From Nyssa sinensis (lineage: Eukaryota > Streptophyta > Magnoliopsida > Cornales > Nyssaceae), in contig CM018049.1 in the NCBI GenBank assembly GCA_008638375.1, positions 868,001 through 932,000 on the forward strand: a stretch of DNA of 64,000 nucleotides. The letters run 5' to 3'. Positions 11,699 to 26,100 of this stretch are shown here, piece after piece. Under the pieces are notes generated by a model. It saw only the letters and a list, made by a program, of their open reading frames with translations. It searched no databases and was not told the DNA's origin. Within the stretch, counting starts at the first letter, position 1, and every line of letters begins with the position of its first letter. The translations under genes and the position numbers were made by a program.

Positions 11699-14616
11699 TG
11701 CTTACAACCCACCCTACGCGGATTAAGGGCAACGACCGACACTGCCACATGGACAGGCCATACAAAATCAGATGAATTGCATAAACTGATAAATCGTATC
11801 AATAAATTAGTAAATCATTTAATGCAGAAGCTACACCAAATGTAATTCATCTAATCATAAACCCAACTTCAATGACCATCAATCAAATATATCTCCAAGT
11901 ACTATTAGATCATCTTGATTCACTAATCAAGTTTAACATTTCTACTTACGATATAACATTATAATTACCTATTATCTGATCAGCCTTACAGAGTATGCAT
12001 TCCAAATCATCAATTTTGTACACATGCTTGCCACTAGCTCCACTACATGCCTCATTTTGTTTCTTCTCTTATAGATTTACCTGAAAAATAGATATAAATA
12101 TGGAGTGAGCTAATTTAACTCAGTAAGTAAACTCCTCACTCTACCATGGGTCAAGGTCAGCTCAAAAGGTGGGTAAGAATCATAATGAGCAAGAATAGTA
12201 TCACATTGAGATATGAATAATAGGAATGTCACAGGAGCCAGTCACTAATACATGGATAAATTTCAAAGGCACATCTCAAGATAGATCAACAGAATAAATA
12301 TAAGGAATGGCTTGAACAACATATAGCTGTCACAGTGATAAAATATCAATCTAGAGCCAAGGATAGACAGGCACGTCATCAACAATAAATAACACATCAA
12401 TGGATAACCCATGAACAAGCTCACAAAAAATATCTGAATCAGAAGTATATCATCAACGTAGGCGAGCAAATATATCAATAAGTCATGAGTACATCATCAG
12501 GATATCAATGAATAAGATACTAACTGAACAGATGTCTAACAGACCAGAAGCTGATATACATATGCTTCATGAGTGCCTATCTAGGGTTTGCTGGTCTGAT
12601 AGTGCCCTCATGCGCTCGGGTCCAGCCTTGCCCAAATCACTATATCCAGGGTCTGCTAGTCTGACAGCACCCTCTTGCGCCTGGGTCCAGCCTCGCCCAC
12701 ATCAATAAATAACACCAGAGCTCTGTGCATATAACATGTCCCTTATGGACTAATCATTAGGCCACTCCCAAACATCAACCCGTAGGTCCTCAAGCATTTG
12801 TGAATCAGACAGACGTTGTGACAAATCACAACTTTAGGTACTCAATAAAATCATGATTATCACGTTTCTACAGGATATGGAAATACAGGAAATCGAATAA
12901 AGATATCAATAATCGAGATCTCAATGAGTCAACAACAAGAGCAAATATCCAATCATGGAGATCAATATCATCAGGCATGTATAGAATACAAACTGGCAGC
13001 ATCAAGAAATAAATGTGACATGGCTAGGAGTAACACATGATAGAGTTCGGGTTTACTTATCTTGAGTTCTTAACATTGCATTTCCATCTCGTTATCACGA
13101 TAGCTTTTCCATAACTCTCTTTCTCATTTTCCATCATTTGAATGATCCTATAATCATGGATTAGAAATATACAGCACATTGAATCAGTATCTATTTCATA
13201 TTTATACTTCTGATAAACTCATTAAATCATAATGACGTATTCATCATTTTTTAGTTTATTTCTAGGTCTTATATATAAATTTTTTTTTGAGTCTTTTGGA
13301 TCTCAATAGGTATCTGTTTTCGATTACCAGAACACATCGGTCATTTCCCATTTTATACTTTGACTGTTCTGAAGTTTTATTTCGACCCTTAATTTCATAA
13401 TTATGCTTATGATAGTTAATTACCTCATATTGACCCTCTTTTAAAATTTATTCAGTCTTTACTTTATATTTTCAATGCTTAAGGGTATTTTGGTTATTTT
13501 ATATTTTATGAAATTCTTACCCCGAATCATTATTTAGTCATATATACGAGTTCACAATTATTTGGGCTTCCATTGGTATCAATTTCGTCCAATTTGGACT
13601 TTATTTGGACTTCGTAATATATTAGGGGTATTTAAGTAATTTTACATCTTATGGTGGGACCACCCTGAAGTCCCCGAATGTTCAATTTGAGATTTTCATT
13701 GTGTCCGGAACGTTCAAAAATATTAAAATAGCATTTTTTGGATCTCAATTTGGACTTTAATTGCTTAATTTATGACCCAGGGGTAAAATCATCATTTTAT
13801 CCTATAAAATAATTTAAGTAATTATTCAATTATTGAATTATTTTTTCAGGGTATATTTGAATTAATTTCTCAAAGGATGGGCCAGAATAGGATTCTTCAA
13901 AACTGTTGGGGTCAAAGTGTAATTTACACAAGTTATGGTTTTATTTATTTAATCATTTATTACATATATATATATATATTGAACCGTGATGAGACCACAT
14001 GGGCCTTGGTGGCACAGTGGTCCAAGGGATGGCTTAAGTGTCATATGTGTGACAGATCAGTGGATCGATCCTGGGGAGCTGCGGCTCCCCCATTTTTTTC
14101 TTAGAATTTATGTTCCAAACAGCGGATAAACTGTGTCCTGGGATAAGATATCCCTGTCCAGGCTTTGGTTATCAAATAGGTTCTTACATGGCTCGTTTAT
14201 GGCAGTTGGTTTTCTCATATGGTTTTGAGCCTAACCTCATGTAATTTAACCTCCTAAGCATGCATGAAATGAACAGGAAATAGTATGTTGACAAAATACG
14301 TACCTCTTGCTGCTTATTTGGTTGAAACCCACTTTCTCTCTCTAACTCCTTGTTTATTGTTTCAGTAGTTTCTTACTTTGTAGCAGCTTCACACGACCTT
14401 CACTGTTCCTTGCTTTCTCTCTTACGTGTTGTTTGCTTTGTGGGATTTGTTGTCGTGACCAATAAGCTAGCTATAGCTTTATATATATTTGTGAGCGGTG
14501 GAATGGTCTAGAAGGCTGGAGAGTTTCTCTTTGTTGGTTGCCAATAAAAAAGGTCTTTATTCAGCTAGAACCTTCCAAAGCCCCCTTTTTCCTTATTTAT
14601 CTTCTATGTATCCATA

Positions 14617-14652
<36 letters not shown>

Positions 14653-15262
14653 TATATGATATAGGAGAGAGGGGCGGCTGCAGCCTCCTTTTTGCTCTTT
14701 TTCCTTTTTCTTATCTTTTCTTTATTTTATTTATATGCATGTAAATTATTTGACTATACACATGTATATATATAGATATTATATATGTTTTATTTGTTTA
14801 TAGGTATACTCATGTATGCATTATGTATTTGCCAGATTCTTATAATTTACATCTTATGTACAAAATTCCGAATGTTTATGTACTGTGGCTGTATTTACAT
14901 GTATACGTATATAAATATATTTTTTGGTATATCTTATTATATGATGTTTTTATCTCATAAAAGATTAACATCTAAAATACCGGCGAGCTTGGTATGAAGT
15001 CGGGGTTCGATATTGTCATTACACATTTTTGTCGATATTGGGTGTCCGTTCGTGTCTTGTATTATATTCATTTTATTTTCATAATTATTTCTTCGTATCG
15101 GTCCCATCTATCCATTTCGGCACTCGGTTGACTAGGTCGTCTATTTTTCGAGCATACACCATCTTTGGTGTTTTTGGATTAATTTCATATTTTAGGACAA
15201 TAAATCCCATATGTATAAGATCGGTTACTGTTTTAGTCTTATCGGAGTTTCGGGGTATTACA
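11699..15262 (-). mobile_element. Solo long LTR (about 3.6 kb), minus orientation
   Basis: It starts at 11699 (TGCTTACAACCCACCCTACG) and ends at 15262 (TTTCGGGGTATTACA). The flanking pentamers GTGTA (11694-11698) and ATGTA (15263-15267) differ by one transition, so they are a likely 5-bp target duplication. A minus-strand TTTTTCAGG acceptor-like site lies near 12090. The partner donor near 13060 reads AAGATAAGT, so the GT is mutated to AT. A block around 13300-13660 is collinear with 46980-47290 of the LTR at 44556. No coding capacity. Confidence 0.7.
14000..14092 (+). repeat. tRNA-like module inside the LTR, antisense to it
   Basis: An A-box-like TGGCACAGTGG (14010-14020) precedes a B-box-like GGATCGATCC (14062-14071). 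It occupies the same place in the LTR as the modules at 5858 and 10596, and opposes the LTR orientation. Confidence 0.45.
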
Positions 15263-15921
15263 ATGTAGTGGTAAGACATTCGTGTTGATAATTGTTAAAG
15301 TTTGGGGATCATACCTCATTGCAGTATTGGTAGGAGGGGGAGGAATCCCCTAGATGTTGTGCGCAGCAGTGGTTTGGGGGTCAACGGTTACCCTGAATGT
15401 TCACAGGAGGAAGAGTCACCCCCTTGACTATTGTTTGTTAGAAGAGGAGAATAAGGCACGGCCTACTAATTTTGTACCAATGTTGCCATTGCCTTGAGAC
15501 AAAGCTTGGACCTATTATGCCATCTGATCTATTTATTACTACATTTGGAATGGTGCTTGTCCTCTTCCCCTCCTTGTAGGAGTTTGGTTTTGTGGGTTTG
15601 GTGGCTTTCTACTGGAACGGAGATTCGATGCCATTGGTGAAGAATAAGTTGGAAAAGTATAAAAATTGGGATTTGAATAAAGGGACTAAAAGGAACTTTG
15701 TCGTTCCCACAGAAGGTGCCAAGCTTACGTTACCAATTTCTAGATGGAGGTCAATCTTCCTAAGCTTCCTGTTAATGACAAAGGTCAGAGGGCCACCGAG
15801 TTGGCTCCAATGGTAGTTGCTCCAATGATGAAGTTTGAAAAGAGTAAGAGAAACTGCAATTGAAGTAGAATAATTAACCATGAATTGAAAGCGTACATTG
15901 GAGCCTTATTTGTAGGTTGTT
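15263..15921. other. Unassigned host fragment between two LTR insertions
   Basis: This is sequence left between the LTRs at 11699-15262 and 15922-18723. Open frames of 74-90 codons occur on both strands around 15592-15881, but neither shows a domain I recognise. It may belong with 11273-11698 to one older retroelement interrupted by the LTRs. Confidence 0.3.
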
Positions 15922-16426
15922 TGTAACACTCCAGCCCAAATAAATAGGACTAATTCCATAAATGCCTAAAGAGGGTTAAATAATAATACTGAGACAGGCC
16001 AAGCCAATGAATGCAATACCAAAATAAACCCGAATTGTTAGGATTCTATTTTATAATATCAAATGAGATGAACAGTCTTAAAAATACAGACGATGTCCAG
16101 GCAATATCCGAGCAAGCCCTACTCAAGTATCGAAAAACATGTACGTATAGGTATATATATATATATATATATATAATACAAGAATGTATGTATATAGCTG
16201 TATGTATACGTATATATATGTGTGTATATACAAGTATATATATAAGATAAAGTGTAAAATATATATACATATATGCCCCATGTGCTGTGCAGTTACATAT
16301 ATATATATATATATATATACATATAACCTACAAAAATCAAAGCAACATTTAGTGAGGGAGATTAAGAGTTCAGAAACGGAAAAGATCAAAGTAAGAAAAG
16401 TCAACAAAAGTAGGAAGAAAGATGAA

Positions 16427-16486
<60 letters not shown>

Positions 16487-18723
16487 AAATGAAAGAAACC
16501 AAGAGGGCGGTGAAACTTTTCCTATAAGGACAGATGCATGCACTGCATGCTTAGAAAAGTAAGGAAGAAAAGAAAGGGGAACTGAAGGAGAAGGAAGGAA
16601 GAAAAAAGGCAGAAGAGCAACTATAAAAAGGTAAGTTCGAATTTTTTTCTCTATAATTAAAATTCTAGGTTTTTTGTAGAAGTTATTAAAGCTTGTAGAT
16701 AAATTGCATGTGTTAATCTAAAAAGAAAAAGAAGAATTAGGCGTAAACCGCAAGCTAAATGGTTAAGAAATGGGGTAGAAATAGCCCATGATCGGAAAAA
16801 GTAAATTGGTGATTTTGTGATGTTCCACTGAGTTTTGAAGGCTCAAATCTCTACCTAGATGTTTACAAATGTGTTTAGAAAAGATTAGAAGCAAAAAGGG
16901 GTGTAAAACAGTGGAAAAAAATTAAGTTTAAAAATTGAAATTTGTAGATTCCGGTCATCAACGCTGGGATGGTGGCCGGAGTTGCTACTAGAAAATCATG
17001 GGGAAGGAGGACACTGTTCAAGGTTGGGTCGGGTTAGAACCCGACCCACCACACAATTGGACCTTATTAAACGACACAGTTTTGAGTTTTGAAGTAATTA
17101 GAATAAGGGTGTTTGGTTTTGAAGATAATAAATCTATTTGCTATTTAAATTAAATTAATTAGGTTAATTATTAAGATAATTCCCAATGTTCAAATGAAGT
17201 GGATAGTGTTTTCCTTATGTTATGGGCATTTTAAAGCCAATGGAAGGGTCTATTTCATGATACGGGGTCCCAAAAAAAAAAAGACCCATAAAAATGCTAA
17301 ATGACCATAATGCCCCTAGTGATGCTTGAACCCAAATTGAAAATCGTGAAAGCCTAAACCAAGTTTTTTTGACGTTCCGGACTTAATAGTAGAGTTTATT
17401 TTAGCAAATGAAATATTGATGGCAATAAGATATGAAATTTGATGAATAGCATTAAACTGAGACGTGTTTACTAATATTTAGAGAAATCAAAAGGGAAGGA
17501 AAAGGTTACAGAATTCTGAACTAGAATGCACTGATAAGGTAAGTAAACCCCAATCTCTTACATGTGGTTTTCCAAGCCGTGTTCATTCTAGTATTGTCAT
17601 ATTTGTACTCTTGTACGTACCAAATGTTTATTTCTTCCACAATGTGATATTGTTCTATCTTGTGGACGTTTATTAACTGCTATATCATTGATCATTATAT
17701 TGTACTATGCCTTAAAAGACCTACTATTATGTTTTTACTGAATAAATGATATTCCATCTTTATACACTTATGGAATCACGAATGATCATGATATATTATG
17801 AATGTTGGATTTGTGCTCAGTCATAATATCCATCCGATGCTTTCTAAGTTGACAGGACCTACGGGTCGAGTCCGTGAACGGACCTATGTCAATGATGGCA
17901 TTTCTACGCACTGAGTTATGATGGCATTTTATATGCACTGAGTTATTATGGCATTTTATATGCACTTATTGAGGAGGGTATGCCGGATCCCAAAAGACCG
18001 AGGGTCTGCCAAGCCCTGAACAGAGTAAATGCATCACTTATGTTTGACTGATGTGATTACGTTATTGGATTCATAGGACTATGTCATTCCCTATTAATAA
18101 TCTTATGTTGAGAGTTCACTCATTGATTATGATTGATTGTTATCGATTTACTGTGGCAGTACATTTATGTTGACACATTTCTATTGAGATTTTCAAGTTC
18201 ATGTTATATCCATTACTCATGATTAATTATTGTGACCTCTACTATTCATTGACCATTATGGCATTTTATCCTTATTGGTTATCACGACACCTTATCCTAT
18301 GATTGGCTATCATGTTCACACTCATGTTATTTTGGATTCATATTCTTTCTATGTTAACCCTAACCAGTGTCAGAGATGTGAATTTACTTACTAAACTTCG
18401 TTAGCTCACCCCGACTTACTTATTTTTCAGGAAGGGACACTGCAAGACCGCAGTAGGAGTCTAAGAGCATAGGAGGACATTGTGTGGAATGTATTAGTTA
18501 TGGTGTAGTCCTCCCATTTATTCACCACCTAAGGGTGATGTTATGTTGGTTCTTATTTTGATATTGTAAAACCACATTATGTATTTAAGATTTTCGTTGA
18601 TTTACTGTTTAAGTTTTATATTATACATTGTTGTCATTGATACAAGGAAACAAAAAATAGGAAAGGCCACAGGGCCTGCCCCGCAATACGAGATCCGCAT
18701 AGGGTGGGTTTCGGGTCGTGACA
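15922..18723 (+). mobile_element. Solo long LTR (about 2.8 kb), plus orientation, TSD TTGTT
   Basis: It starts TGTAACACTCCAGCCC and ends GGTTTCGGGTCGTGACA, flanked by TTGTT on both sides (15917-15921 and 18724-18728). Blocks in order: AT microsatellites, a long GA microsatellite, leader, AAAAG|GTAAGT donor-like site at 16631, TTTGTAG acceptor-like site ending 16947, then a second pair AAG|GTAAGT at 17539 and TATTTTTCAG ending 18430. There is no open frame of note and no internal domain, so this is a solo LTR left by recombination. It serves as a clean reference for the family. Confidence 0.85.
16431..16475 (+). repeat. (GA)n microsatellite
   Basis: About 22 uninterrupted GA dinucleotides within the purine-rich leader of the surrounding LTR. 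Confidence 0.95.
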
Positions 18724-20154
18724 TTGTTAGTTATCCGAATTCAAGTAGAATTAAGAGCCACTAAGATCAGGATTTGAAAATATCCATAGATAGAAGTTAC
18801 CTTGTTGAATTATGTTTTCTTCTTCTGAGGTCGGTACTTTTCAAGGCAGTGAACTACTTGGGACCCCATTATTCTTGTTCGATAGATACTAACTTGATTG
18901 GTACTGAAATGATGTTTGGTCTTCATGATTCAAAGCACAATAAACACGTGTCAGGATATTAAGCTAGTATCAATTTGTGGCATATCAATATGCATGGATT
19001 CTAATATCTCATACAGCTTACATTAATAGCAGTAGAAAAATAAGGAAGGTCAATTCTTTAATTATTTGAGGATTTCCTTGGTGTTTTTCAGAAGCTCCTT
19101 TACCGAGGAAGTTCTTCAGAGAAACAAAAATGGTGTATTCTCACCGTTTTATGTATTTAAAAAAAATGATTTTGTCGTAAGAAAAAACTTGATCAATTAC
19201 ATATATAGGTTTGAAAATTTGGTTTCAAAGTGCGTGAAATTGGATTGGGTCCGGCTTGTTGAAAGAGACATCCAATTCTCTCACGTAGAGATGTGTGACC
19301 CATTCCATTTCACTGTAACTACGGTCCCACTCACCTCCATGTGAGAAAAATGGATTCAAAAAAAGGCAAAACGAGAGAATGGGTTACCTCACCAAGAGCT
19401 GCTAAATCTAGCATGCACATTGCTTGCCCGAGCGTGTTTTTGGCACTTGAGATCCTATTATATCCTAGTAAAGAAGTGCCAATGTTTGCCATTGGTGAGA
19501 ATGGTTACTTGCATTAAATCATATGATATACACATTAGGGAGGTCAGTGAACACACATGAAGCAAAACGGGTTTGTCAACTCAAGGGTAGTATTCTCATT
19601 TCATAAAACAGGAAGAAAGAATGAAAAAAAAAAAAAAGAGAGAGGGGGGCATCTATTTCTGCATATCCATCACACATCTTGGCATAAGATAAAGAGAGAT
19701 TTTCTCAGGGATGTTGCTTTATCCGTTTTTAAACGGGGTAAACTGGCAATTTCTGTGCTGTGCTAAAATTCCCGTATCTAGCAAAAGCCTTGGGCGGGCT
19801 GCTGATTGACAATACATACCAACTTCCCACTACAGTGATTTCCCTCGGCCATGCATTATGCCAGCATTATCCCATCAAGAATGCCTGTCCACTTTACAAG
19901 CTGTGCAACATTGGGTGGGATCTATGGTGCCATACAGACAACTAATAAATGAATCAGAAAGGAAGATTTTAAAGAAATTCAGCAGACAAGAAAAAAAGAG
20001 TTTTCGTACCTAATAATCTCTAAACATCTAAAACCAACAACAGGATTGTTTGACCTAATGAAATTTATATTTTTCCTGAAACTACACATACAAGGAAAAT
20101 TGAGTGTCCTGAAATTCAAATGACATGCAGCACACCCAACTATAAATTGCTACC
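18724..20154. other. 3' flank of the MYB-CC gene, no gene seen
   Basis: Between the solo LTR and the stop codon of the PHL7-like gene. The part nearest 20154 must hold its 3' UTR, but I could not fix a polyadenylation site. Plus-strand open frames of 60-92 codons (18774-18962, 19066-19344, 19557-19945) show no recognisable domain and no codon pattern I would trust. Confidence 0.4.
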
Positions 20155-23100
20155 TCAAACTTTTTCCAATTGATCTTCATTGCCAATAGATATCCCTGTT
20201 GAATGATCAAACTGCTCTCCAGTCCGGAAAACTGAGTTCTGTTGCTGTAAGGGCGGGCTTAAGCTCGACTCCAGTATCTGGTGTGTGAACACCATCTCTG
20301 GTTTAGCATATGCTGCACCCATGCTCACTCGTTGCTTCTTCAATGATCTCTCACCTTTTGGGCTCTCAGATGGTGAATTGACATGGCAACCAGAATCTGG
20401 TGTCAGTGGCTCGGGATGAGAAGAGAACGATTCATCAACAGAAAGGCTCTTGGCTGGGGCACGTTCCTTGGTAGCCTTGTCTAGGAGTGGAGACTCAGAA
20501 GTTGGGGCAGGGGTTGCAGGGTCAGTCTTATTGTCAGATTCAGGGCAGTTGTCACCTGATACAGGAGCAGAGAACCCTGTCCCAGGCACTTCTGAAAGAA
20601 CTCCACCAAGTCGTTGCTCTTCAATTATCTTCTTCAAGTACTTGCCTTGAGCTTCTATCCGTAACTGTAGCTGCCTCTGCACCTGTTGTATTTCAAATAC
20701 AAAAATTTATCTGGCAAATTTTGGCTCATGAACCATTGATACCTAGTACACTTTGGGACCACTTCCAATAAAAATAAATGAGATTAATTTCCATCCCTAC
20801 CATATCTTCAAACTAGAGTCAGTTGGGATACTTTCAATTACAGTTTCAGGCATCTACTTGATTCTGTATCAAAAATACCAGAATGAGTATCAATGCCTGT
20901 TATGCCATAATAAAAAAAGTATAGCCTTTTTTTTCTTGCACACCTACTTTCAATGATTTTGTATTTCTAGATATGTTCTTACAGTTGAGCGTTATATATT
21001 TAGAAGCATGTCAAGCAGCCCACCTACACGTAGATGATATGTAAGATCTTAATAGAATAGATCAAATCTATGTTTTTTCACATGGGAGTTGACGTTGTAA
21101 TTTACCTGTGTACTTTGGATCATGGAATAAAATATTCACAGAATATTCATATTATATCGCGATATTGTAAAATATCGCAATAAATATCACAAACTTTTTT
21201 ATATGCAAATTATCAAATATTTTTTTGATCAGTATATGCAAATTATCAATATATCATGATATATTACACTATCACAAAAATACTGCACTATATTACGAAA
21301 TAATGCAAATTTCTATGGGCTAAAAAGTAGCTCAAGTTGACATGCTTTTGTCATTTTTCATGACACATGCTTGTGGCTGAAAAGAAGGTTATTTCAGAAG
21401 CTTTTAGCATGCAATTCAATCCAAAGAAGCACATAAGCAAGAAAAATCTCTTTCATTCAAGTTCATTCCCTTCTTCTCGATCCTGTATTGATCCACAGAT
21501 TTGACTTACTTCTTTCCTATATAAATCATAGTTCAAATGATGCATAATAGTATTCAATTGTCTTTTTTTTCTCTAAAAGAGAGCAAAAATGGTTTCGTAC
21601 AAATTTTTTCAAGAAGGTCAAGACATAATAGTTCATATTTTAAAGTTACTAATTTTTTTTTTTGATAAGTTTTAAAGTTACTACTTAGTTTTGATGTCTT
21701 ATAAACTAATATTGATTTCCTTGTTTAAAGTTTGTAATTAGCTTTAATATTTTATAAATGTTTTATATTATTATATTAGAAACAACAATATAATTTCATT
21801 GAAATCAATGATGTCTAATACCATTCATCCATTAATTCTTTGCCATATGAATTGCCTTGTTTTAACATGCAAGTGCCTTTTTTTCTACTATTAAGTTTTA
21901 ATATTTTTGTAGTTAATATGAATTATTGTGTTTCAAATGGAGGAAAGAATGATATTTTCAAATTGAATCACGTAGGAATTTGATGTGATACTGATTGAAT
22001 GGTTGGTTATATTACATTGTTAATATAATGGACTATGCATATTTAAACATTATTTGATATGTAAACAGGTTGGATCAAAAGCAAGTTGAACCCAAATTTG
22101 ACTCGGACTTCTCTGGATCAAATACGGATTGGGTCATTCAACATGTTTTTCCCTAACAAAATCAAGAGCTAATGGATGGACATGATTTTTGCTGCTATGA
22201 CTCAATGTTTGTCAAAACTCAACGAAAACTTGAATTTCCAAACATTACTGTATGTTGATTTGTCAGCAAGGATATAGCCTCAAATTCAATTGATCTGAAG
22301 TGCTAATTATTTGTCATTGTTCGCGGAACCCACAGATGGAATAACTAAAAGGAAGTTTGACAAATTGAATTTCGGAGAACAATGACCATGTTCCAGATCT
22401 TTGAACAACTAGTGGTAATAATCTCCACCAATTCAAAAACATTTCACAGCTGTGAGTGAAAATGAGGAATCTACAAAGAGTACTAGCTGTTGATATTCCC
22501 TCCTTCATGGGAACAACACCCGTTCATTCCTTCGAAGTCCTCCATAGCACTGTTAAATGCCCCATCTCTGAAGCTCCGTTCAATCTCCAGTAACTCACCC
22601 AGCAACCATGGCTTCGGTTCATCATCCTTGCACCACCTCCAACACTTCTTCCACCACTGCCGCTGCCGCTGCCCCCGCCTATGCCGCCTTCTTCACCGTC
22701 TTGGTCCACCGTCCTCCGTCACCACCAACAATGTTCCCCGCAGAAACCCCAACCACATTGGTGGTGAAAGTATTGGCTTCTCAGTGCTGAGAGGGAACCC
22801 GATGTAAAAGCAAGGAAAGTCATGCCCATCAGTCCCTAAATGAAATATTTATGAACCCGTGTGCAACCCATATTTAACCCACAAAGAACCCATTTTCAAC
22901 CCATCAAATACTCAACCCATTTACAACCCTCTTACAAACAAGACACCCGAATCCATTTATTTTTGGCCGGGTTCATGGGTTTAGATAACATTTGTCACCC
23001 ATAGTATGCATATTTGACCCTCATTTATGTCAGTGTAATTAAATCTTTATTTATGTCAATATAATTAAATCTTATGTTCATCATAGTGATTAGCGTTCTT

Positions 23101-26100
23101 TATAATTTATTAACGAGCACTTCCTTTACCTTCCATCCCACATACTAATCAATTATCACATATATGATTTATATGTAAAATATTGACTCAAAATGATGCA
23201 TTAGTATCCCAACTAATACTTAAAAAATATTTCATTCAAAATTTTCACGATGTAATATTAATATTCATCATTTTTTAAAGAAATTTTGCAATATCAATAT
23301 GTAATTGTGATATATCCATATTATTAGACTTGTGAAATATCCTTTTTATTGATATTTTATTCCTTGTCAGGGACCTAACTTTTTGACACATTCGGCCCCA
23401 AACAAACCAAGAGAGAGGGCTGCATATAGTTGGAAACCATTTATGAAAACCCCTATGAAACCATTATGAACATTGATCCCAAAAATAATCAATTGAAATT
23501 GCAAGAAGTGTTGTGTAGACAACTAAAGCATAAGGATTTGACGCGTCGGATAATTCTCAGTTGTCAATATATCCAAGGCCTACTACACCATACCTTTCTC
23601 TGTTACAAACTATGTAACAACATCACTTGACATTTGTTGAATATCAAGTAGAAATATGGGGCACATTTACTTATGACATTTTCATGATGTTTTTTCTGAA
23701 TTTCATATTACTCACAAGTATTATAGTTATATTATATTGCAGGCCACATGGACTTGGGTACACGTTGTTTGTAGGCAATATTACCAGGAGGCAGGAACTC
23801 ATACTGTTCCATGTAACAGGAATTGAAATGTACAATGCCACTTTTTCTACAGTGTGGTCGATGGGAGAAAACTTACAAAGTGACATAGTTGGAATGTGAC
23901 AAGGTAATTCTAGTTGCAAGAGTGATTTTCTTTAACCAATAGATTAATGATAAAAGTTAGTATCAAGTTGTCCATTTACTATAAGAAATTTGAATTAATA
24001 TCAAATATTCATTTGTAATTTTGGATATTTTATTATGAAAAGAAAGGCACGAGAAGAATTAGAAGCAACTTTTTGGCTAATTGGAATTTAGTGTTCGGGA
24101 ATGGAAGTGTCATAATTTTGGAACAATTTCTTTTGGTAAGTATTCGTGATTTGGAACTGTTCCAAAATGTTACCAGTATTAGTGTTTTCAAGTAACTCTA
24201 GGCATGGATGTGTTTTTAAGTGAAAGATTTGTCTAATCCCCATACTTTCGCACACATGCACGTGGCTACATTGTTGAAGTATCTAAATATTTTGTTTGTA
24301 CGTTGTTGGAAAATAAAATGTTTCTACGTTGTTGAAGACTTCACTAGACTGATGAAATTTTTACAGAAGTTCAATGTAAATTCTCAAAAGGGAAGATTCC
24401 ATCAAGTGGCTACCTGGAAATGGTGGCACATTTTCTCTAAAATCTTTCTTCTCAGTGCTGTCCAGAAGTAGAGAAATAGACTTTCCATGGATATCCATCT
24501 GGAAGACAAAAGTGCCATTAAAAGCAGCCTTCTTTGGTTGGACTGCAGCTAGGAAAGCTATTTTGACAGGGAAAATTTAAAGAAACGGGGGTTTTCCATT
24601 GCTAATAGATGCGTAATGTGCAAGAGGGACGAGGAGACAGTAGAACACCTCCTTTTGCACTGTGAAATTGCAAGGAACTTGTGGCAGCTTGTTGCTGCGC
24701 TTGTTGGTCACTGCTGGGTCTCCTCAAGAAGAGTCCGTGACACCCCAGTAAGATGGAGAAGTGAATGCTCAAAGCAGCATTAGCGCGAGGCTTGGGAAGT
24801 AGTCCCCATTTGCCTTTTTTGGTGTGCATGGAATGAAAGAAATAGAAGGATTTTTTAGGGGATTGAAGCTTCCCTGAACAGAGTTAGGAGTATTTTTCTT
24901 TATGCTCTGTACGTATGGGTAAATAGTTCTTGTAATCCCTAGGTGGATGCTTTTGTAGAGTTCTTATCTAATTTGGGTCCCTAATTGGGCCCTTTTTTTT
25001 TGTACATGGGTGCGCCCCCATGTATAGGATTTATGTAGCCGACCCCAAATAATTGGGAATAAAGATTTGTTGAGTCGAGTTGTATCCATGGATATAATTT
25101 ATATAAATTTTTTTAATGAGTACTATGTTTTTGGGTCAAGTTATGACATTGGATCATTATACATGGGGTTTAGTTTATTTATATGAGTTTTAGTGCCTTG
25201 GTTTCTAAGTATGAGGTCCAAGTTCTATTAGAGTTAGGAATGTATAATTATGTAATGCTTTCAATTTAATAGAAATTCTAGAGACATTTTCCCGGAATTA
25301 AGTTCTATGGGGATTGTGTGATGCAATAAAAACTCTACTTCTGGTGCCTAAGGGATCCTAGGAGTCATTCTTAACTTCTTTCTATACTTATTTTCTTCCC
25401 CATTTTTTTTTTGGAATAAGAAAGATTCACTATAGCAACCTATGTTTTCTTCAACTATTGCGCTTTTAAAGCTTTAGAACTCGCAACCAGATCTGATTAA
25501 CCTTTCTTTTTGTCTTATAACCCTATTGACAAGCCTAAATACATGCTCCTTTAATCATTCAACCACAGCACACGAAAAAGAATCCAAAACAACCAGAGTA
25601 CCAGTCAAGATACCAAGGACAACACCCAGAACAACCCTCAATCTTCCTCTTTCTTTACCTAAATAAAGCCTCAAATCTTTCACAGTTTCCTAAACATTTC
25701 AAACCCCTTAAATCCCCATTATCTCAACTAAACTTTAACCACTACCAAACAATAATCAGCCCCAAAAGACCTGCCTTAAGCATTGTCCTACAATATTCTC
25801 CTAATTTTATTTCTGTATTTATATTAAATTAAGTTGATTATAACGCAACCACCATGCGTTAGCTTGATTGGTATCTCCTCCACCTCCCAAAGAGAAGGTT
25901 GAGGGTTCAAGTCTCAATTGGACAAAGGGTGTGTGTGATCTGATCAAAAAATAAAAGAGAATTTTAAAAAGAGTTTATTATAAAGATAAATATAAACAGA
26001 AGAAAAATTATAATGATGATAACAACTTGAAAGAAGAAAGTTGCAAAGAAAAGCATGCCTCCAATTGTTCATGGAGTCGCTTCTGCACCTCCATCTGCAG

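Larger units (their letters stand above)
20683..26058 (-). other. Intron 5 of the PHL7-like gene, GC-AG type, about 5.4 kb
   Basis: The donor on the minus strand reads TTGGAG|GCATGC (26059/26058) and the acceptor reads TACAACAG|GTGCAG (20683/20682). Joining LHEQLE to VQRQLQ across it restores the continuous coiled coil. No GT donor keeps the frame nearby. The other four coding introns are GT-AG. The intron carries an L1 fragment, a SINE-like repeat and a GC-rich island. Confidence 0.85.

Noticed and set aside
16184..16492. 102-codon plus-strand frame ending in repeated Glu-Arg
   Set aside because: It is a translation of AT and GA microsatellites in an LTR leader.
20450..20771. Plus-strand frames over the last PHL7 exon
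   Set aside because: These are shadows of the minus-strand coding exon, whose frame continues the MYB-CC coiled coil.
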